Shown here piece by piece: positions 1 through 10,598 of a stretch of DNA of 64,000 nucleotides (position 1 is its first letter; every line of letters starts with the position of its first letter). The DNA is taken from the NCBI GenBank assembly GCA_028095005.1, contig CM051463.1, positions 79,899,002-79,963,001 on the forward strand. The letters run 5' to 3'. The notes beneath the pieces are model-generated. The model was given only the letters and a program-made list of their open reading frames with translations, did not search any database and was not told where the DNA came from. Source of the DNA: Rhynchospora pubera. Taxonomy: Eukaryota; Streptophyta; Magnoliopsida; Poales; Cyperaceae. Both the position numbers and the translations under genes were made by a program.

Positions 1-1500
1 AGAAAAGGTTGAAATGCTCAAAATGATGCTTATAATTACATTATTTGCACTTTATATAAGTAATTACCATGTATAATCCAATATTTTTGAATAAATAACA
101 TAAAGATCGTATTCTATTCAGTATAAGGAGTTTATATGGAGATTATTGTGATGAAATGGCTTAGAATGAATCCAGAAACGATTGAAATGCTCAAATGATG
201 CTCAGAATTGCATTATTTGCACTTTATATGCGTAATTAACCTATATAATGCAATATTTTTGAATAAATAACATATGAATCATGTTTTAGAAATTATAAAG
301 AGTTTAAATATATATTATTGTGATGAAATGACTTAGAATGAATCAAGAAACGATAGAATTGCTCAAATAATTTTCAAAATTGCATTATTTTCACTTGATA
401 TGCGTAATTACCCTATATAATCCAATATTTTTAAATAAATAACATATGAATCGTATTTATTCTGTATAATGAATTTTGAATGTAGATTATTGTGATGAAA
501 TGGCTTAGAATGAATTTAGAAACGGTTAAAATGCTGAAAATGATGCTCATAATTGCATTATTTGCACTTTATATATGCATAATTACCATGTATAATCCAA
601 TCTTTTTGAATAAATAACGTACGAATCGTATTCTATTCAGTATAATGACTTGAAATGAAGATTATTGTAATGACATGACTTAGAATGAATACAGAAACGA
701 TTGAAATGCTCAAATGAAACACAAAATTACATTATTTTCACTTTATATGCGTAATTACCCTATATAATGCAATATATTTTAATAAATAACATATGAATCA
801 TGTTTTAGAAATTATAAAGAGTTTAATGTATATTATTGTGATGAAATGACTTGGAATGAATCAAGAAACAATTCAAATACTCAAATGATGCTCAGATTTG
901 CATTATTTGCACCCTATATGCGTAGTTACAATGTACAATCCAATCTTTTTGAATAAATAGCATATGAATCATGCTTTAGACAGCATAAAGAGTTTCAATG
1001 TAGATTATTGAGATGAAATGACTTAGAATGAATCAAGAAATGATAGAATTGCAAAAATGATGCTCAAAATTACAATATTTGCACTTTATATGCGTAATTA
1101 CCATGTATAATTCTATATTTTTAAATAAATAACAAATGAATCGTATTCTATTCAGTATAATGAGTTTAAATGTAGATTATTGTGATGAAATGGCTTAGAA
1201 TGAATCCAGAAACGGTTGAAATGCTCAAAATGATGTTTATAATTCCATTATTTGCACTTTATATGCGTAATTACCTTGTATAATCCAATCTTTTTGAATA
1301 AATAACATACGAATCGTATTCTATTCATTATAAGGAATTTAATTAGAGATTATTGTGATGAAATGACTTAGAATGAATCCAGAAATGATTGATATGCTCA
1401 AATGATTCTCAGAATTGCATTATTTGCACTTTGTATGCGTAATTACCATGTATAATCCAATCTTTTTGAATAAATAACATACGAATCGTAATCTATTCAG
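1..1500 (+). repeat. Tandem satellite array, ~172-bp monomer, about nine copies
   Basis: A unit recurs every 170-176 bp. The anchor CTCAAATGATGCTC and its variants fall near 17, 191, 361, 533, 709, 880, 1051, 1222 and 1396. Each unit also carries TTATTTGCACTTTATATGCG, a TATAATCCAAT.TTTTTGAATAAATAAC block and GATTATTGTGATGAAATG. Monomers are diverged, so the array is not freshly amplified. The length is typical of plant centromeric or heterochromatic satellites. The array runs off the left window edge and stops abruptly at 1500. The same family recurs in reverse orientation from 2304. Confidence 0.93.
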
Positions 1501-2303
1501 CGACCCGCCAGACCTGGAACTGCCAGATTTATCAGAATTGCTCGATTTAGCAGTTCTATGTTTGGATAATGGTTTCTTGCGACTCCATGTGCATCTAGAG
1601 CATGTCTTCAGTTATTTCTACATTTTCTACACCTATGAAAGACAAGTTTGAGGGTGTTTTGGGAGTCAAAAGGAGAGATCGAATCCAAGGTCAAAGTTAG
1701 GGCTAGACAAAAAGTTATTTAAGAGTTTGGTCTCAAGTCCAGATCGTGGCAGCGTCAAGCAGGTTGATTGCGATAGCAACAAGCATGTAAGATAGGAGAT
1801 TTCAACACGCAAGAGCAATTGGTTATAATCATTCTATATTCTCATTTTCTCTTGTGTTTGTATGATGTCTCTTAGTTGTTGATTATTTTTTCTAGGGTTA
1901 TGGTTGTACGCTCTAATTTTTAGTTGTTGATTGCAAGTTTATTTAGTTTATTTGATATCTTTGTGTTTTATACCCTGCTTGAATTGCTTTAATTAATTAT
2001 GCCATGATTATCTACGTAGAATTATTTACACCCGTTAAGTAGAGCTCGCTTAATTTCTAGGTGGTCAAGTCCAAACAAGCTTAGATTATTAGAGTTGAAC
2101 TGCTAGATTTGGACCTACCTTTAACATTTAATTCACAAAAGAGTTGAACCATTGTTGACCATTAGAATTCATCTAGCTAGTTTAGTAAAGTAAAAGATTG
2201 ATATTCCAACACCATCCATGTCGATTCGACCCGTAGCTTAACCACAAACGATTAAATCAAGTAAATGAGGTTTTTTATTTTGAACTTGGTTTTGCCTCGA
2301 TCA
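1501..2303 (+). mobile_element. 5'-truncated LTR of a Ty3/gypsy-like retroelement
   Basis: The segment starts abruptly with CGACCCGCCAGACC and ends in TTTTGCCTCGATCA. It shares landmarks with the complete solo LTR at 13061-14520 read on the minus strand: the CGACCCGCCAG motif, CCATGT.GATTCGACCC near the 3' end, and a CCTC.GATCA terminus. This indicates the 3' part of an LTR of the same broad group in plus orientation. No coding domain is present. Assignment to the Tat/Ogre branch of Ty3/gypsy is only a guess from these motifs. The fragment sits exactly between two satellite arrays of opposite orientation. Confidence 0.65.
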
Positions 2304-2971
2304 AAAACTCTCATATAAATTGCAAATAAAACTTATTTTGTGTATCACTTGAGAATTTTAAGCGATTCTAGATTCGTTTGAAGTAATTTGATCATAATAA
2401 TTTTTATTTAAGATTTTAATTTGGTCTATAATATAATTTAGATTGTATTTTTTTTAAAATGTTGCATTATACATTGAAAATACGAATACAAATTGGAAAT
2501 AAACTTATTCTATGTATCATTTGAGCGATTATGGATTTGTTTCAAGTAATTTGATCAAAGTAATTCATATTTAAACTTTTTATATGGTCTAGAATATAAT
2601 TCAAATCTTACATATCGAAAATATTGTGCTATACTTAAAAAAACGACCGCATATAAATTGCAAATAAGCTAATTTTTAGCATCAGTTGACCATTTCTAGT
2701 AATTTCTGGATTCATTTGAAGTCATTTGATCGCAACAACCTATATTTACACTATTTATATGGTTAAGTACGTAATGTGGATCTTACTTATTCAAAATAAT
2801 AGATTATTAATTGAAAATATGCAAATAGAGTGCCAAAAAAAAGCAACAATTAAGTACTTTAAGTGATTTTGCATGCACTCGAAATTATTTGGTTACAATA
2901 ATTCATATTTAAATGGTTTATATAGTCTAAAAATATAATTCAAATCTTTAATATTGAAATTGTTAGATTGT
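2304..2971 (-). repeat. Satellite array in inverted orientation, left part
   Basis: Monomers of about 167-172 bp carry the anchor CATATAAATTGCAAATAAA near 2311, 2483, 2650 and 2819. Read on the minus strand they match the 1-1500 monomer: AATGTATAATGCAATATTTT, AAAGAGTTTAAAT, ATTATTGTGATCAAAT and TTTATTTGCAATTTATATG correspond block by block. It is therefore the same family, inverted and somewhat more diverged. The array is interrupted near 2972 and resumes near 5831. Confidence 0.85.
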
Positions 2972-4815
2972 ACTTAACAGCGTGTTTGGTTTTGGGGAAG
3001 AGGATGAAAAGGAAAGAAAATTATAAAAAGGAAGGGAATGGAATCCGATGGAGTGGAAATTTTTTTACTTTTGTTTGTTTGGATTAATAATGGAAGGAAA
3101 GAAATATAGTTTCCCTTCTCTGCTTTTCTCTTGTTTGGTTGTTAAATTTAAAATGAGGTAAAATATTGCTATTAATACGAAATAACCAATATAACCTTTC
3201 AATCCTTTAGCTAATTCCATGCGAAAATCTTATTGCATCATCCCAAAACAGATGTCTTCTTTTTTCGGCCATTGAAGCTCGTGGGTACAATTTGCAAGTC
3301 TGGTGCACTAATTTGGATTTACTATAAGGAGGTAAGATACAGAATGACCAAGAACCGTATGCATGACTTGTACCAGCAGAATCTCTTACAGCAAATGATT
3401 AATTAATAATAAGAACATACAAATGCAATTGGCCACGATATCAATGTATTGAATCAAAACTGGTGCCGTTATTCCCACAACAGAGGTGAAATGCCCAGAA
3501 GATTGTAAACTGTGTCAATTTATACAAGCATGCTGCAAAACGATGTAGATGTCGCCAATCACAGCATATAATGCACTAATTTGACTCCTAATAATAGTAT
3601 ATATGCATGATTCCAAGAAAAATCAATAACGATCCTTATGACAACATTAATATTTGAACAAAAACAACTTATTACAAGACTGATCAAATAAAAATTTACA
3701 AACAAGCCCTCGAACTCTATCTTATTACAAATTATAACGTAGCTTATTAAAAATAGTAAACTAATTGAGTAAGAAAAATAAACTTGAAGCAACTCGCATT
3801 CCTTGTTCTTTGCCATTATCTTTACATCCTGACAAATAGTACATACAAATACATTATTCAAAAATGTACTGCAAATCGTATCCAATTACACATCAGGCTT
3901 GTACCAATTATTCTTTTAACAACCATATGCGAAACACATACCCAATTGTTCAGAACTGAAACTTTTGACAAAGATGTTATAACTTCTTCTCTTTGTATTG
4001 TCATACCTATTAGAAATCAAAGGTTAATTAGAAAAGAAATTAAAAGTTACAAAGGTAAAAATACTGACAGAAAATGTGCAACTAAGAAATCCACTTTCAG
4101 CTTTACAATAATGGATATCTATTTCTTTAGTTCTATACAAATCATAAACCTATTGATTTCTCTTCTCTTCTATACAAATCACAAACCAAATGTTCAAACC
4201 TTATTATCTCTCTGTTCAGGTACACAAAAAATAAGCAGAAAGGTCCTTTGCGAAATGAAAAGAATAACAACTGAACTACTAAACCTCATGAATTGGTACA
4301 GACTGGTACAAAGCATACCAACGAGCAATTGCGCTACCAGATATATCGCATATGATTAAACGAGCATCTAGTGCTAAATAAACCCTCAAACAAGCATCTT
4401 ATTCAACTTAAGAACCTTTATTATTATTATTTAATAAGCATCACATTAAGTAGGAAACTAATATTATCTAAGTAGGAAAAATAATCTTGAATCAACTTGT
4501 AGCCTCCCATGCCTTGTTTTTGTCATTATCTTTAGGACCTAACATATAGTAGACAATCGTAAATTAGTATTCACTAAACCATGGCTCTGTAAGCCTCCAT
4601 ATACGTTGAAGAAGTGTACTGGCCTTAGGTCTTAGTACAAGACAAGCAAACTGATACAACAAATAACTGAACTTATTAAAAAGCATCTACGGCAAGCAAA
4701 CTGGTACAATAAATTTTGCAAAGAAATCCTCAAACTTCATCTTATTAGACATTATAACTAAACTTATTAAGAATAGAAAAAACTAATATCATCATATCAT
4801 TTGAGTAAAAAGTAA
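2972..4815. other. Non-coding part of the block inserted into the satellite
   Basis: This is single-copy-looking, AT-rich sequence between the satellite break and the 3' end of the MYB/SANT-like gene. The left edge, with GTGTTTGGTTTTGGGG near 2985, resembles the ends of many plant DNA transposons. I could not find a matching inverted end near 5830 or a target duplication. The open frames here have no recognisable domain. The satellite register overlaps by tens of bases across the break, which fits a recombination or filler event rather than clean transposition. Confidence 0.5.
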
Positions 4816-5815
4816 TTACCTAGGTAGTATGCGCATGAGATAAACTTTTCTTTTTTCCAAAGGACACCCTAACAATGCTTCAACCTCAACAGAATTGTTA
4901 ATCAAGAAACGATAAGCAATCATTTCCATGTTAGGATCAAAATTTAAAGCAAGGATCACATCCCAAATTTTTGTTGCAGGCGCCGCAAGTTGTGAATTAT
5001 GTGCCTTCACCATTGCCTCTATAGACTTCATGATATACTCACATATTCCTTGAATTCCTTTCATTATTTCTGTTTGGATTTCTTCCTTTGTGGCTTTGCC
5101 TTTGTGCTTCTTCCTTCCATCTGGGAAAGTGTCATCATCAAGATCTTGAAGTGTTGCTTCATTCCTTGATATTAAGCGATCGATCTCCGACATGACATCA
5201 CCCTCTAGTTGGTTGTCCTCTTGTGCCAGTCGCTGCATCATTTCTTCCGGTGATTCAGAACTGTCCCCATTAACCCTATCCTTTCCATAGAGTCTCTTCA
5301 GTTTGTCAGAATGGAGAATAGGCTTGTTCATCCATTCAGCTGCTTCAGGATGATCCTGACCAAGTACAACATATGTTAGTAATAACAATTAAAGTCTCTT
5401 CCCAAAATCAAGGATGAAAAACAGTTTGAATGTGCTAATATTATTATTTATAAACACACAAAGTCAAAACAGTTTTGAAAATTCATACCTTAATCAGACG
5501 ATCCAAGACATCCGAATCAGCTTCGAACATGTGCGTGATGGGATTCCACCCGAATCCACAAATGTTCCTAAAGAGGTCATAATAGGTTCCAAAACCCCTT
5601 TTGATGTATTTCATACTATTTTTCACTTTTTCCTTGTCTATTGGTTTATCTGAAAATTCTTCTCTTAGCTCTTTCACAATTTGGTCATAAGCATGAGATG
5701 TGAAAGTGCCTCCATTACGGTTTTTGAGATCATGTTGAAGCACAAAAGCATCAACTAAAGCCCCATCCATTTTGTGGGTCCACACTAAAAACTCTACCCT
5801 ACCCACCAGTAGCAT
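4816..5815 (-). CDS. MYB/SANT-like DNA-binding domain protein (Myb_DNA-bind_3 type)
   Basis: Two exons on the minus strand, 5815-5489 and 5355-4816, join in phase 0 (donor AAG|GTATGA, acceptor TGGTCAG|GAT) and give 288 residues. Residues 8-108 match the plant MYB/SANT-like fold (PF12776): FLVWTHKMDGALVDA, GGTFTSHAYDQIVKEL, KVKNSMKYIKRGF and GFGWNPITHMFEAD. Across the junction the family-typical HPEAAEWMNKPI...KLKRLYGKDR follows, then an acidic linker, and a C-terminal region ending LGCPLEKRKVYLMRIL. Such proteins resemble L10-interacting MYB proteins and the MYB-like partner proteins of PIF/Harbinger transposons; no DDE transposase is present here. The start codon lies within about 15 bp of resumed satellite DNA, so the native promoter and perhaps the first residues are probably missing. 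It may be a relic rather than an active gene. Confidence 0.78.
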
Positions 5816-5830
5816 TTGGAAAAAAAAAAT

Positions 5831-6635
5831 CAGATCTTACTTATCCAAAATATTGCAAATAAATCTTATTTTGGATATCGGTTGAGCATCTTTAGTGATT
5901 TTGGGTTCATTTGAAGTCATTTGATCACAATAATCAATTTTAAGATCTTTATATCGTCTAAAAAAACAATCCGGATGTTACTTATTCCAAATATTGGGTT
6001 ATACATCGAATAAACACGTATAATTTGCAAATAAAGCTTATTTCATGTATCATTTCTGCATAACAAGCGGTTGTAGACTCGTTTGAAATAATTCGATAAT
6101 ACTAATCTATATTTGAGCTCTTTATATGGATTAGAATATAACTTAGATCTTATTTATACAAAATGGTGCATTTAAGATTGAAAATACGCATATAAATTGC
6201 AAACAAGGCTTATTTTGTATATCATTTGATCCTTTCATGTGAGTTTGGATTTGTTTGATGTAATTTAATCATATTATGCTCTTTATATGGTCTAGAATAC
6301 AATTAAAATACTACTTATAAAAAAAATATTGCATTATACTTTAAAATAACGCATATAAATTACAAATAAAGTTTGCTTCTAGCATCAATAGCGATTATGG
6401 ATTAATTCGAAGTCGCTCTATTGCAAAAATCTATATTTAAACTCTTTGTATGACCTAAAATATAATTCAGATCTTACTTATAGAGAATGTTGCGTTATAC
6501 ATTAAAAATTCGCATATAAATTGCTAATAAAGCTTATTTCGTGTATCATTTGAGATTTTCAAGCGATTCTAGATTCGTTTGAAGTGATTTTATCACCTCA
6601 CACATAAACTTATTCTATGTATAAGTCATAAATTG
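5831..6635 (-). repeat. Satellite array in inverted orientation, right part
   Basis: The minus-orientation satellite continues here. The anchor (CATATAAATTGCAAATAAA variants) lies near 5853, 6013, 6187, 6352 and 6510, a period of about 158-174 bp. The array decays around 6590-6635. Together with 2304-2971 it forms one array interrupted by a 2.86-kb block. Confidence 0.83.
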
Positions 6636-6732
6636 TACATGAATGTTAAACTTTTTCACCTGATTTTCAATAGTTATAGCCTATAGGACTATAGTACCCT
6701 TCTTTTGACTATGGGGGAAACTAATTAGTAGT

Positions 6733-7688
6733 AGGATCCACTGTCAAAGAAAGAACTTTTGAAGGATGGTATGGGCAGATTTGAAATTTTACCTTTGATC
6801 CCAACAATTCACCTAGCAAAACCTGACGAGAGCAAGTGAAGAATCTTATTCGCCCGTCCCTTCACTTTGATTCTCCTCTCCTGGAGCATAACCTAAGGAG
6901 AGAGTATCCTCTGGATGGTTGTATTCAACCATCCAGTGGACGTCTTTCGATCCGAGCCTTCCGATTTAATCTTAACGGTTAGATCTTTTCGGGCCTATCA
7001 ATCCAGGTATCATGCACGGGGCATCTATAACCATTGAGATTAAATCAGACGGCTGAGATCGAAAATCATCTATGGATGGCCATCCAGAGGATGCAGTTCC
7101 TAACCTAAGGGCCTGCTCCACAATACGTATATTAAAGGAGAGTAGAGTAGAGAGGAGGAAAGTTGCCCATATTTTGTTATCCTCTAAATCAGGGTTTGCT
7201 CCAGAAAATCGTTTTAGAGAAAAGGAGAGTAGAGGAGAGGAAGGTTGCCCGAGTCTTGTTACCCTCCAAATTGGAGTGTACAAGTTTACTCTAAGATTTT
7301 TCTAATTTAAGTGTGTCTCTTCCATTGTCTTCCCTTCTCTTACTCTAATTATTTGATTTGTGGAGCAAGTAATTGATTCGGGCAGAGTATTAAAAGTTTA
7401 CTTAGTCTTATTTTCCCTTCCTTCGAAAAGACTTTAGAAGTTTACTCTATTTTCTTTTTTCTTCTTCCAAAAAAACTTTTCTGAAACAGATCCTAAGTGT
7501 TAAAACCGTACTGGCATCCCATCAGGTGACTGAAATTCGATATTTTTCGAATTTTTCCGGTATTTTCTTTCACAATACCGAATACTGCCATATAGATTAC
7601 TGTTCTGGTTCTCGATATACGAATTTTTTTGGGTATCCGATACGGTTTCAAAACACGGGCTTATTTCCATACTTGAGGGGTTAATTTT
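6733..7688 (+). repeat. Segmental duplication, copy 1 (5' flank of RPC9)
   Basis: The block from AGGATCCACTGTCAAAG to TTGAGGGGTTAATTTT closely repeats 9384-10302, which directly precedes the RPC9 leader. Differences are a 202-bp MITE present only here (6899-7100), a 168-bp MITE present only in copy 2, and a short internal tandem duplication near 10087-10180 in copy 2. The block is rich in purine-rich GAGAGTAGAGGAGAGG motifs and in an AT palindromic ATTCGATATTTTTCGAAT segment. No gene is evident in it. Confidence 0.9.
6899..7100 (+). mobile_element. MITE, 10-bp-TSD family, with empty site in copy 2
   Basis: The element starts AGAGAGTATCCTCTGGATGG and ends CCATCCAGAGGATGCAGTTC, so its subterminal arms are inverted. 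It is bounded by the 10-bp direct repeat TAACCTAAGG (6889-6898 and 7101-7110). The duplicated block near 9541 has a single, uninterrupted CATAACCTAAGGGCC at this point, which is the pre-insertion allele. The core (GGGCCTATCAATCCAGG, CATGCACGGGGC, GATTAAATCAGACGG) matches the elements at 36966, 37353, 41919 and 45428. The TSD length suggests a Mutator-like parent. Confidence 0.92.
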
Positions 7689-7691
7689 CCA

Positions 7692-7716
7692 TACTTAATT
7701 GTGTACTGGAATTTAT
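7692..7716 (+). repeat. 25-bp relic matching RPC9 intron 2
   Basis: The stretch ACTTAATTGTGTACTGGA followed by ATTTAT also occurs at 11380-11402 inside RPC9 intron 2. Here it follows copy 1 of the duplicated flank directly. That is what remains if a copy of the RPC9 region was duplicated and the part between the 5' flank and intron 2 was then deleted. The match is short, so chance or filler DNA is possible. Confidence 0.5.
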
Positions 7717-9384
7717 TCGTTGACAGTTCATTTAGGTTGAGGATCTGAATTATAGATCACTGTTATTCATTTAGTAGTAAATGACAACGATAAATCTAAA
7801 AGTCCATAATCTTGATAATTAACAAAGGACATTAATTATCAATAAGATTAGTATGCAAGTTAAGTGATGATTAAGTTCTATAAATCATAGGTTAAGAGTA
7901 ACCAACTTAATTGCATATGTATATGTTATAGAACATAGTACAGGACTGGACCCCACGAAATAAATATATGGATTGTGTTACGTGTCATTATTTATTTCGT
8001 TATGATTTTGGTTCTAAGTTTAAGATGATTATCTTTTCCACATGAGGATAGATGCTATAAATCATGTCTACCGCTGATTCCTGATAAAGGCTGCTATACG
8101 GACTTGATTTAAGTATTCTTGAATTGTGCGGGGAAAAGCTAATTATCAAGAAAACCGTATGTCCCTCATTAATTCACTTAGTGAGTGACGATATCTGTTT
8201 GGGCCTCTTGATGGAGATAGATTGTTTGCTAGCAACTGATACAATTATCTCTAGATCAAGAAACGTATAATCTGCAAGAATGACACGTTCCTATCTTGGA
8301 TTATACGATGATATCGTGTGAGATAAGAATCAAAATAGAGAAACGTAATTGTTCTCTTATGCAGGATTGAAATTTTGTAGCTGTACACTATTTATGCGAA
8401 TTGGGAATCATAACGTGTTGCTAGATACCGCTTATGATTATTGGAATTAAAAAGCGATTTAATTCCATGTCCAACATAGCATAAATCCTCAAAGGGTCAC
8501 ACAAAATTGGTATTTAATCATACGTGCATTATTTATTTATTTGCAATAATGAGTATTGCAAAATATGATAGATTGATTAATTAATTAAATAACGTTATGG
8601 ACCGTTATAATTAATTAAGTCAAATGGATCATATAGAAATAAATTAATGTATTGTCTAATCTCTAAATAATTATTATTAAGTTAATAATTATTTATAAAC
8701 AACACACTTAATTTAATTAAGTTATTTGGGCTTTAATTTATTGGTAAATTAAATGTCCAAATTAAATAGCTTTGAGTGGGCCTTTAATTAATAGAATTAA
8801 ATGACCAATTGGAGATGGTCTAGTGGGCCAAAGGAGCCCACTAGTAGGCCGACCAAGGAGGTAGGTGGGAGTGGCACACTTGTAAATTGTGTGAACTCCT
8901 AGCTAGGGTTAAGAGGCTATATAAGGCACCTTATGGTGGCTCCTTTTGCTCTCTTCCTCTCTCTTCCCACCTAGCCGCCACTTAGCCCCCCTCATAGGGT
9001 GCGCCGCCCCCCCCCCTCATCTCCTCTTCCCTCAAGCTCATGTGTTGAGCATCCCTCTCTCCCACAAATTAGTTTGGTTCTTTGGTTGAAGAAAGGGAAC
9101 GCTTGTGATTAGACTTGTTCTTCTCTTCGCTAGCACGAATTGAGAAGAACTTGGTTAATACCATAGTGGACTCGAGGCACCGCGGATAGGAGGTGTTTGG
9201 AGAGCAGGCCACCGACACCAAACTCAAGGATTCGAGCCTCTTGGTTGCTACACCAAGAGAGGTAAAAATCCATCATTTCTCTTGTGTCAAATCGGCTTTT
9301 GTACTAGATCCGTTTGTGCTTTGTTTTCTTGGCTTAATTAGTTGGTAATTAGCATAAAATTGAAAATTAGCACACTTTCTAACA
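7717..9384 (+). mobile_element. Copia-like LTR, 5'-truncated
   Basis: The sequence is homologous along its length to the complete solo LTR at 27225-28985. Shared blocks include AGGTTGAGGATCTGAATT, GATTCCTGATAAAGGCTGCT, AAAACCGTATGTCCCTCATT and CAAAGGGTCACACAAA. It ends CTAACA like that copy, but the first ~90 bp (TGTTGAAGTTATGTCC onward) are missing, so no left TSD can be read. A TATATAAGG box near 8926 is followed by a transcribed-looking CT-rich leader. There is no coding domain. The general design resembles Angela/Tork-type Copia LTRs, which often begin TGTTGGAA. Confidence 0.8.
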
Positions 9385-10302
9385 GGATCCACTGTCAAAG
9401 AAAGAACTTTCGAAGGATGGTATGGGCAGAATTGAAATTTTACCTTTGATCCCAACAATTCACCTAGCAAAACCTGACTAGAGCGAGTGAAGAATCTTAT
9501 TCTCCCGGCCCTTCACTTTGATTCTCCTCTCCTTGAGCATAACCTAAGGGCCTGCTCCACAATACATATATTAAAGGAGAGTAGAGTAGAGATGAGGAAA
9601 GTTGCCCATATTTTGTTATCCTCTAAATCAGGGTTTGCTCCAGAAAAACGTTTTAGAGAAAAGGAGAGTAGAGGAGAGGAAGGTTGCCCGAGTCTTGTTA
9701 CCCTCTAAATTGGGGTGTACAAGTTTACTCTGGGGCCGTTTGGATCGCTTAGGAATTTGGGGAATTTGAGAAAGTTGCAATTCCTAAGAATAAATTTATT
9801 GGAAAGTATGTAACTTTGTGAAGAGTTTGGATTGTTTATAATAAATTTGTGGTAGGAAGATGAAATTCCCCAAATTTCTTGGGGAATTCAAACAACCCCT
9901 CTAAAATTTCTCTAATTTAAGTGTGTCTCTTCATTGTCTTCCCTTCTCTTACTCTAATTATTTGATTTGTGGAGCAAGTAAATGATTCAGGCAGAGTATT
10001 AAAAGTTTACTCGGTCTTATTTCCCTTCCTTCGAAAAGACTTTAGAAGTTTACTCTATCTTCTTTTTCCTTCTTCCAAAAAGACTTTCCTGAAATTCGAT
10101 ATTTTTCGAATTTTTCCGGTATTTTCCCTACCCGATCAGGTGACTGAAATTCGATATTTTTCGAATTTTTCCGGTATTTTCTTTCACAATGCCGAATACT
10201 GCCATATAGATTACTGTTCTGGTTCTCGATATACGAATTTTTTGGGTGTCCGGTACGGTTTCAAAACACGGGCTTATTTCCATACTTGAGGGGTTAATTT
10301 TT
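9384..10302 (+). repeat. Segmental duplication, copy 2 (leads into RPC9)
   Basis: Near-identical to 6733-7688. It continues without a break into the putative RPC9 leader, so it is probably the original location. It lacks the 202-bp MITE of copy 1 and carries the 168-bp MITE at 9732-9899, so both insertions post-date the duplication. A short segment containing CTGAAATTCGATATTTTTCG is repeated twice at about 10087 and 10143. Confidence 0.9.
9732..9899. mobile_element. 168-bp MITE of the GGGGCCGTTTGG family
   Basis: The element begins GGGGCCGTTTGGATCGC and ends GAATTCAAACAACCCC. It is flanked by TCT on both sides (9729-9731, 9900-9902). The empty site is present in copy 1 at about 7290-7292. 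The core GTAACTTTGTGAAGAGTTTG and GTTTATAATAAATTT is shared with elements at 25634, 50533 and 62605, and the last is exactly the same length. The 3-bp TSD excludes hAT and Mutator. The superfamily is unclear. Confidence 0.88.
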
Positions 10303-10598
10303 AAATGGAGAAAATTTGAGGGGTTATATAGCCAATTTTGCGAATTAGTAACTAGTTTTTCTGAACTTTTCAATCAGCGCCTCCACCTCCGGAGTCTCCG
10401 ACTCTCTTGCTACCGAGTTCTTTATCTCTCCGACGCCTCACTTCTCCAACTGCCCCTCTGATACCATCTCATCTCCTCCGATCTGATCTGGTATTCTGGT
10501 ATGAGCTTTTCCTCCCATTTCTCTAATTTGTGAAGTTCATTTTCCTTGCTAATTTATCATCATAACTTTCAGGTTCCAGTACATCTTGCTTCACAAGT

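Noticed and set aside
3559..4359. Overlapping open frames on both strands (108 and 191 codons)
   Set aside because: Low-complexity, AT-driven composition, no domain, and no splice-consistent extension; likely chance.
1..6635. Possible CRISPR-like regularly spaced repeats
   Set aside because: Whole ~170-bp units are tandemly repeated with no unique spacers; this is a plant satellite.
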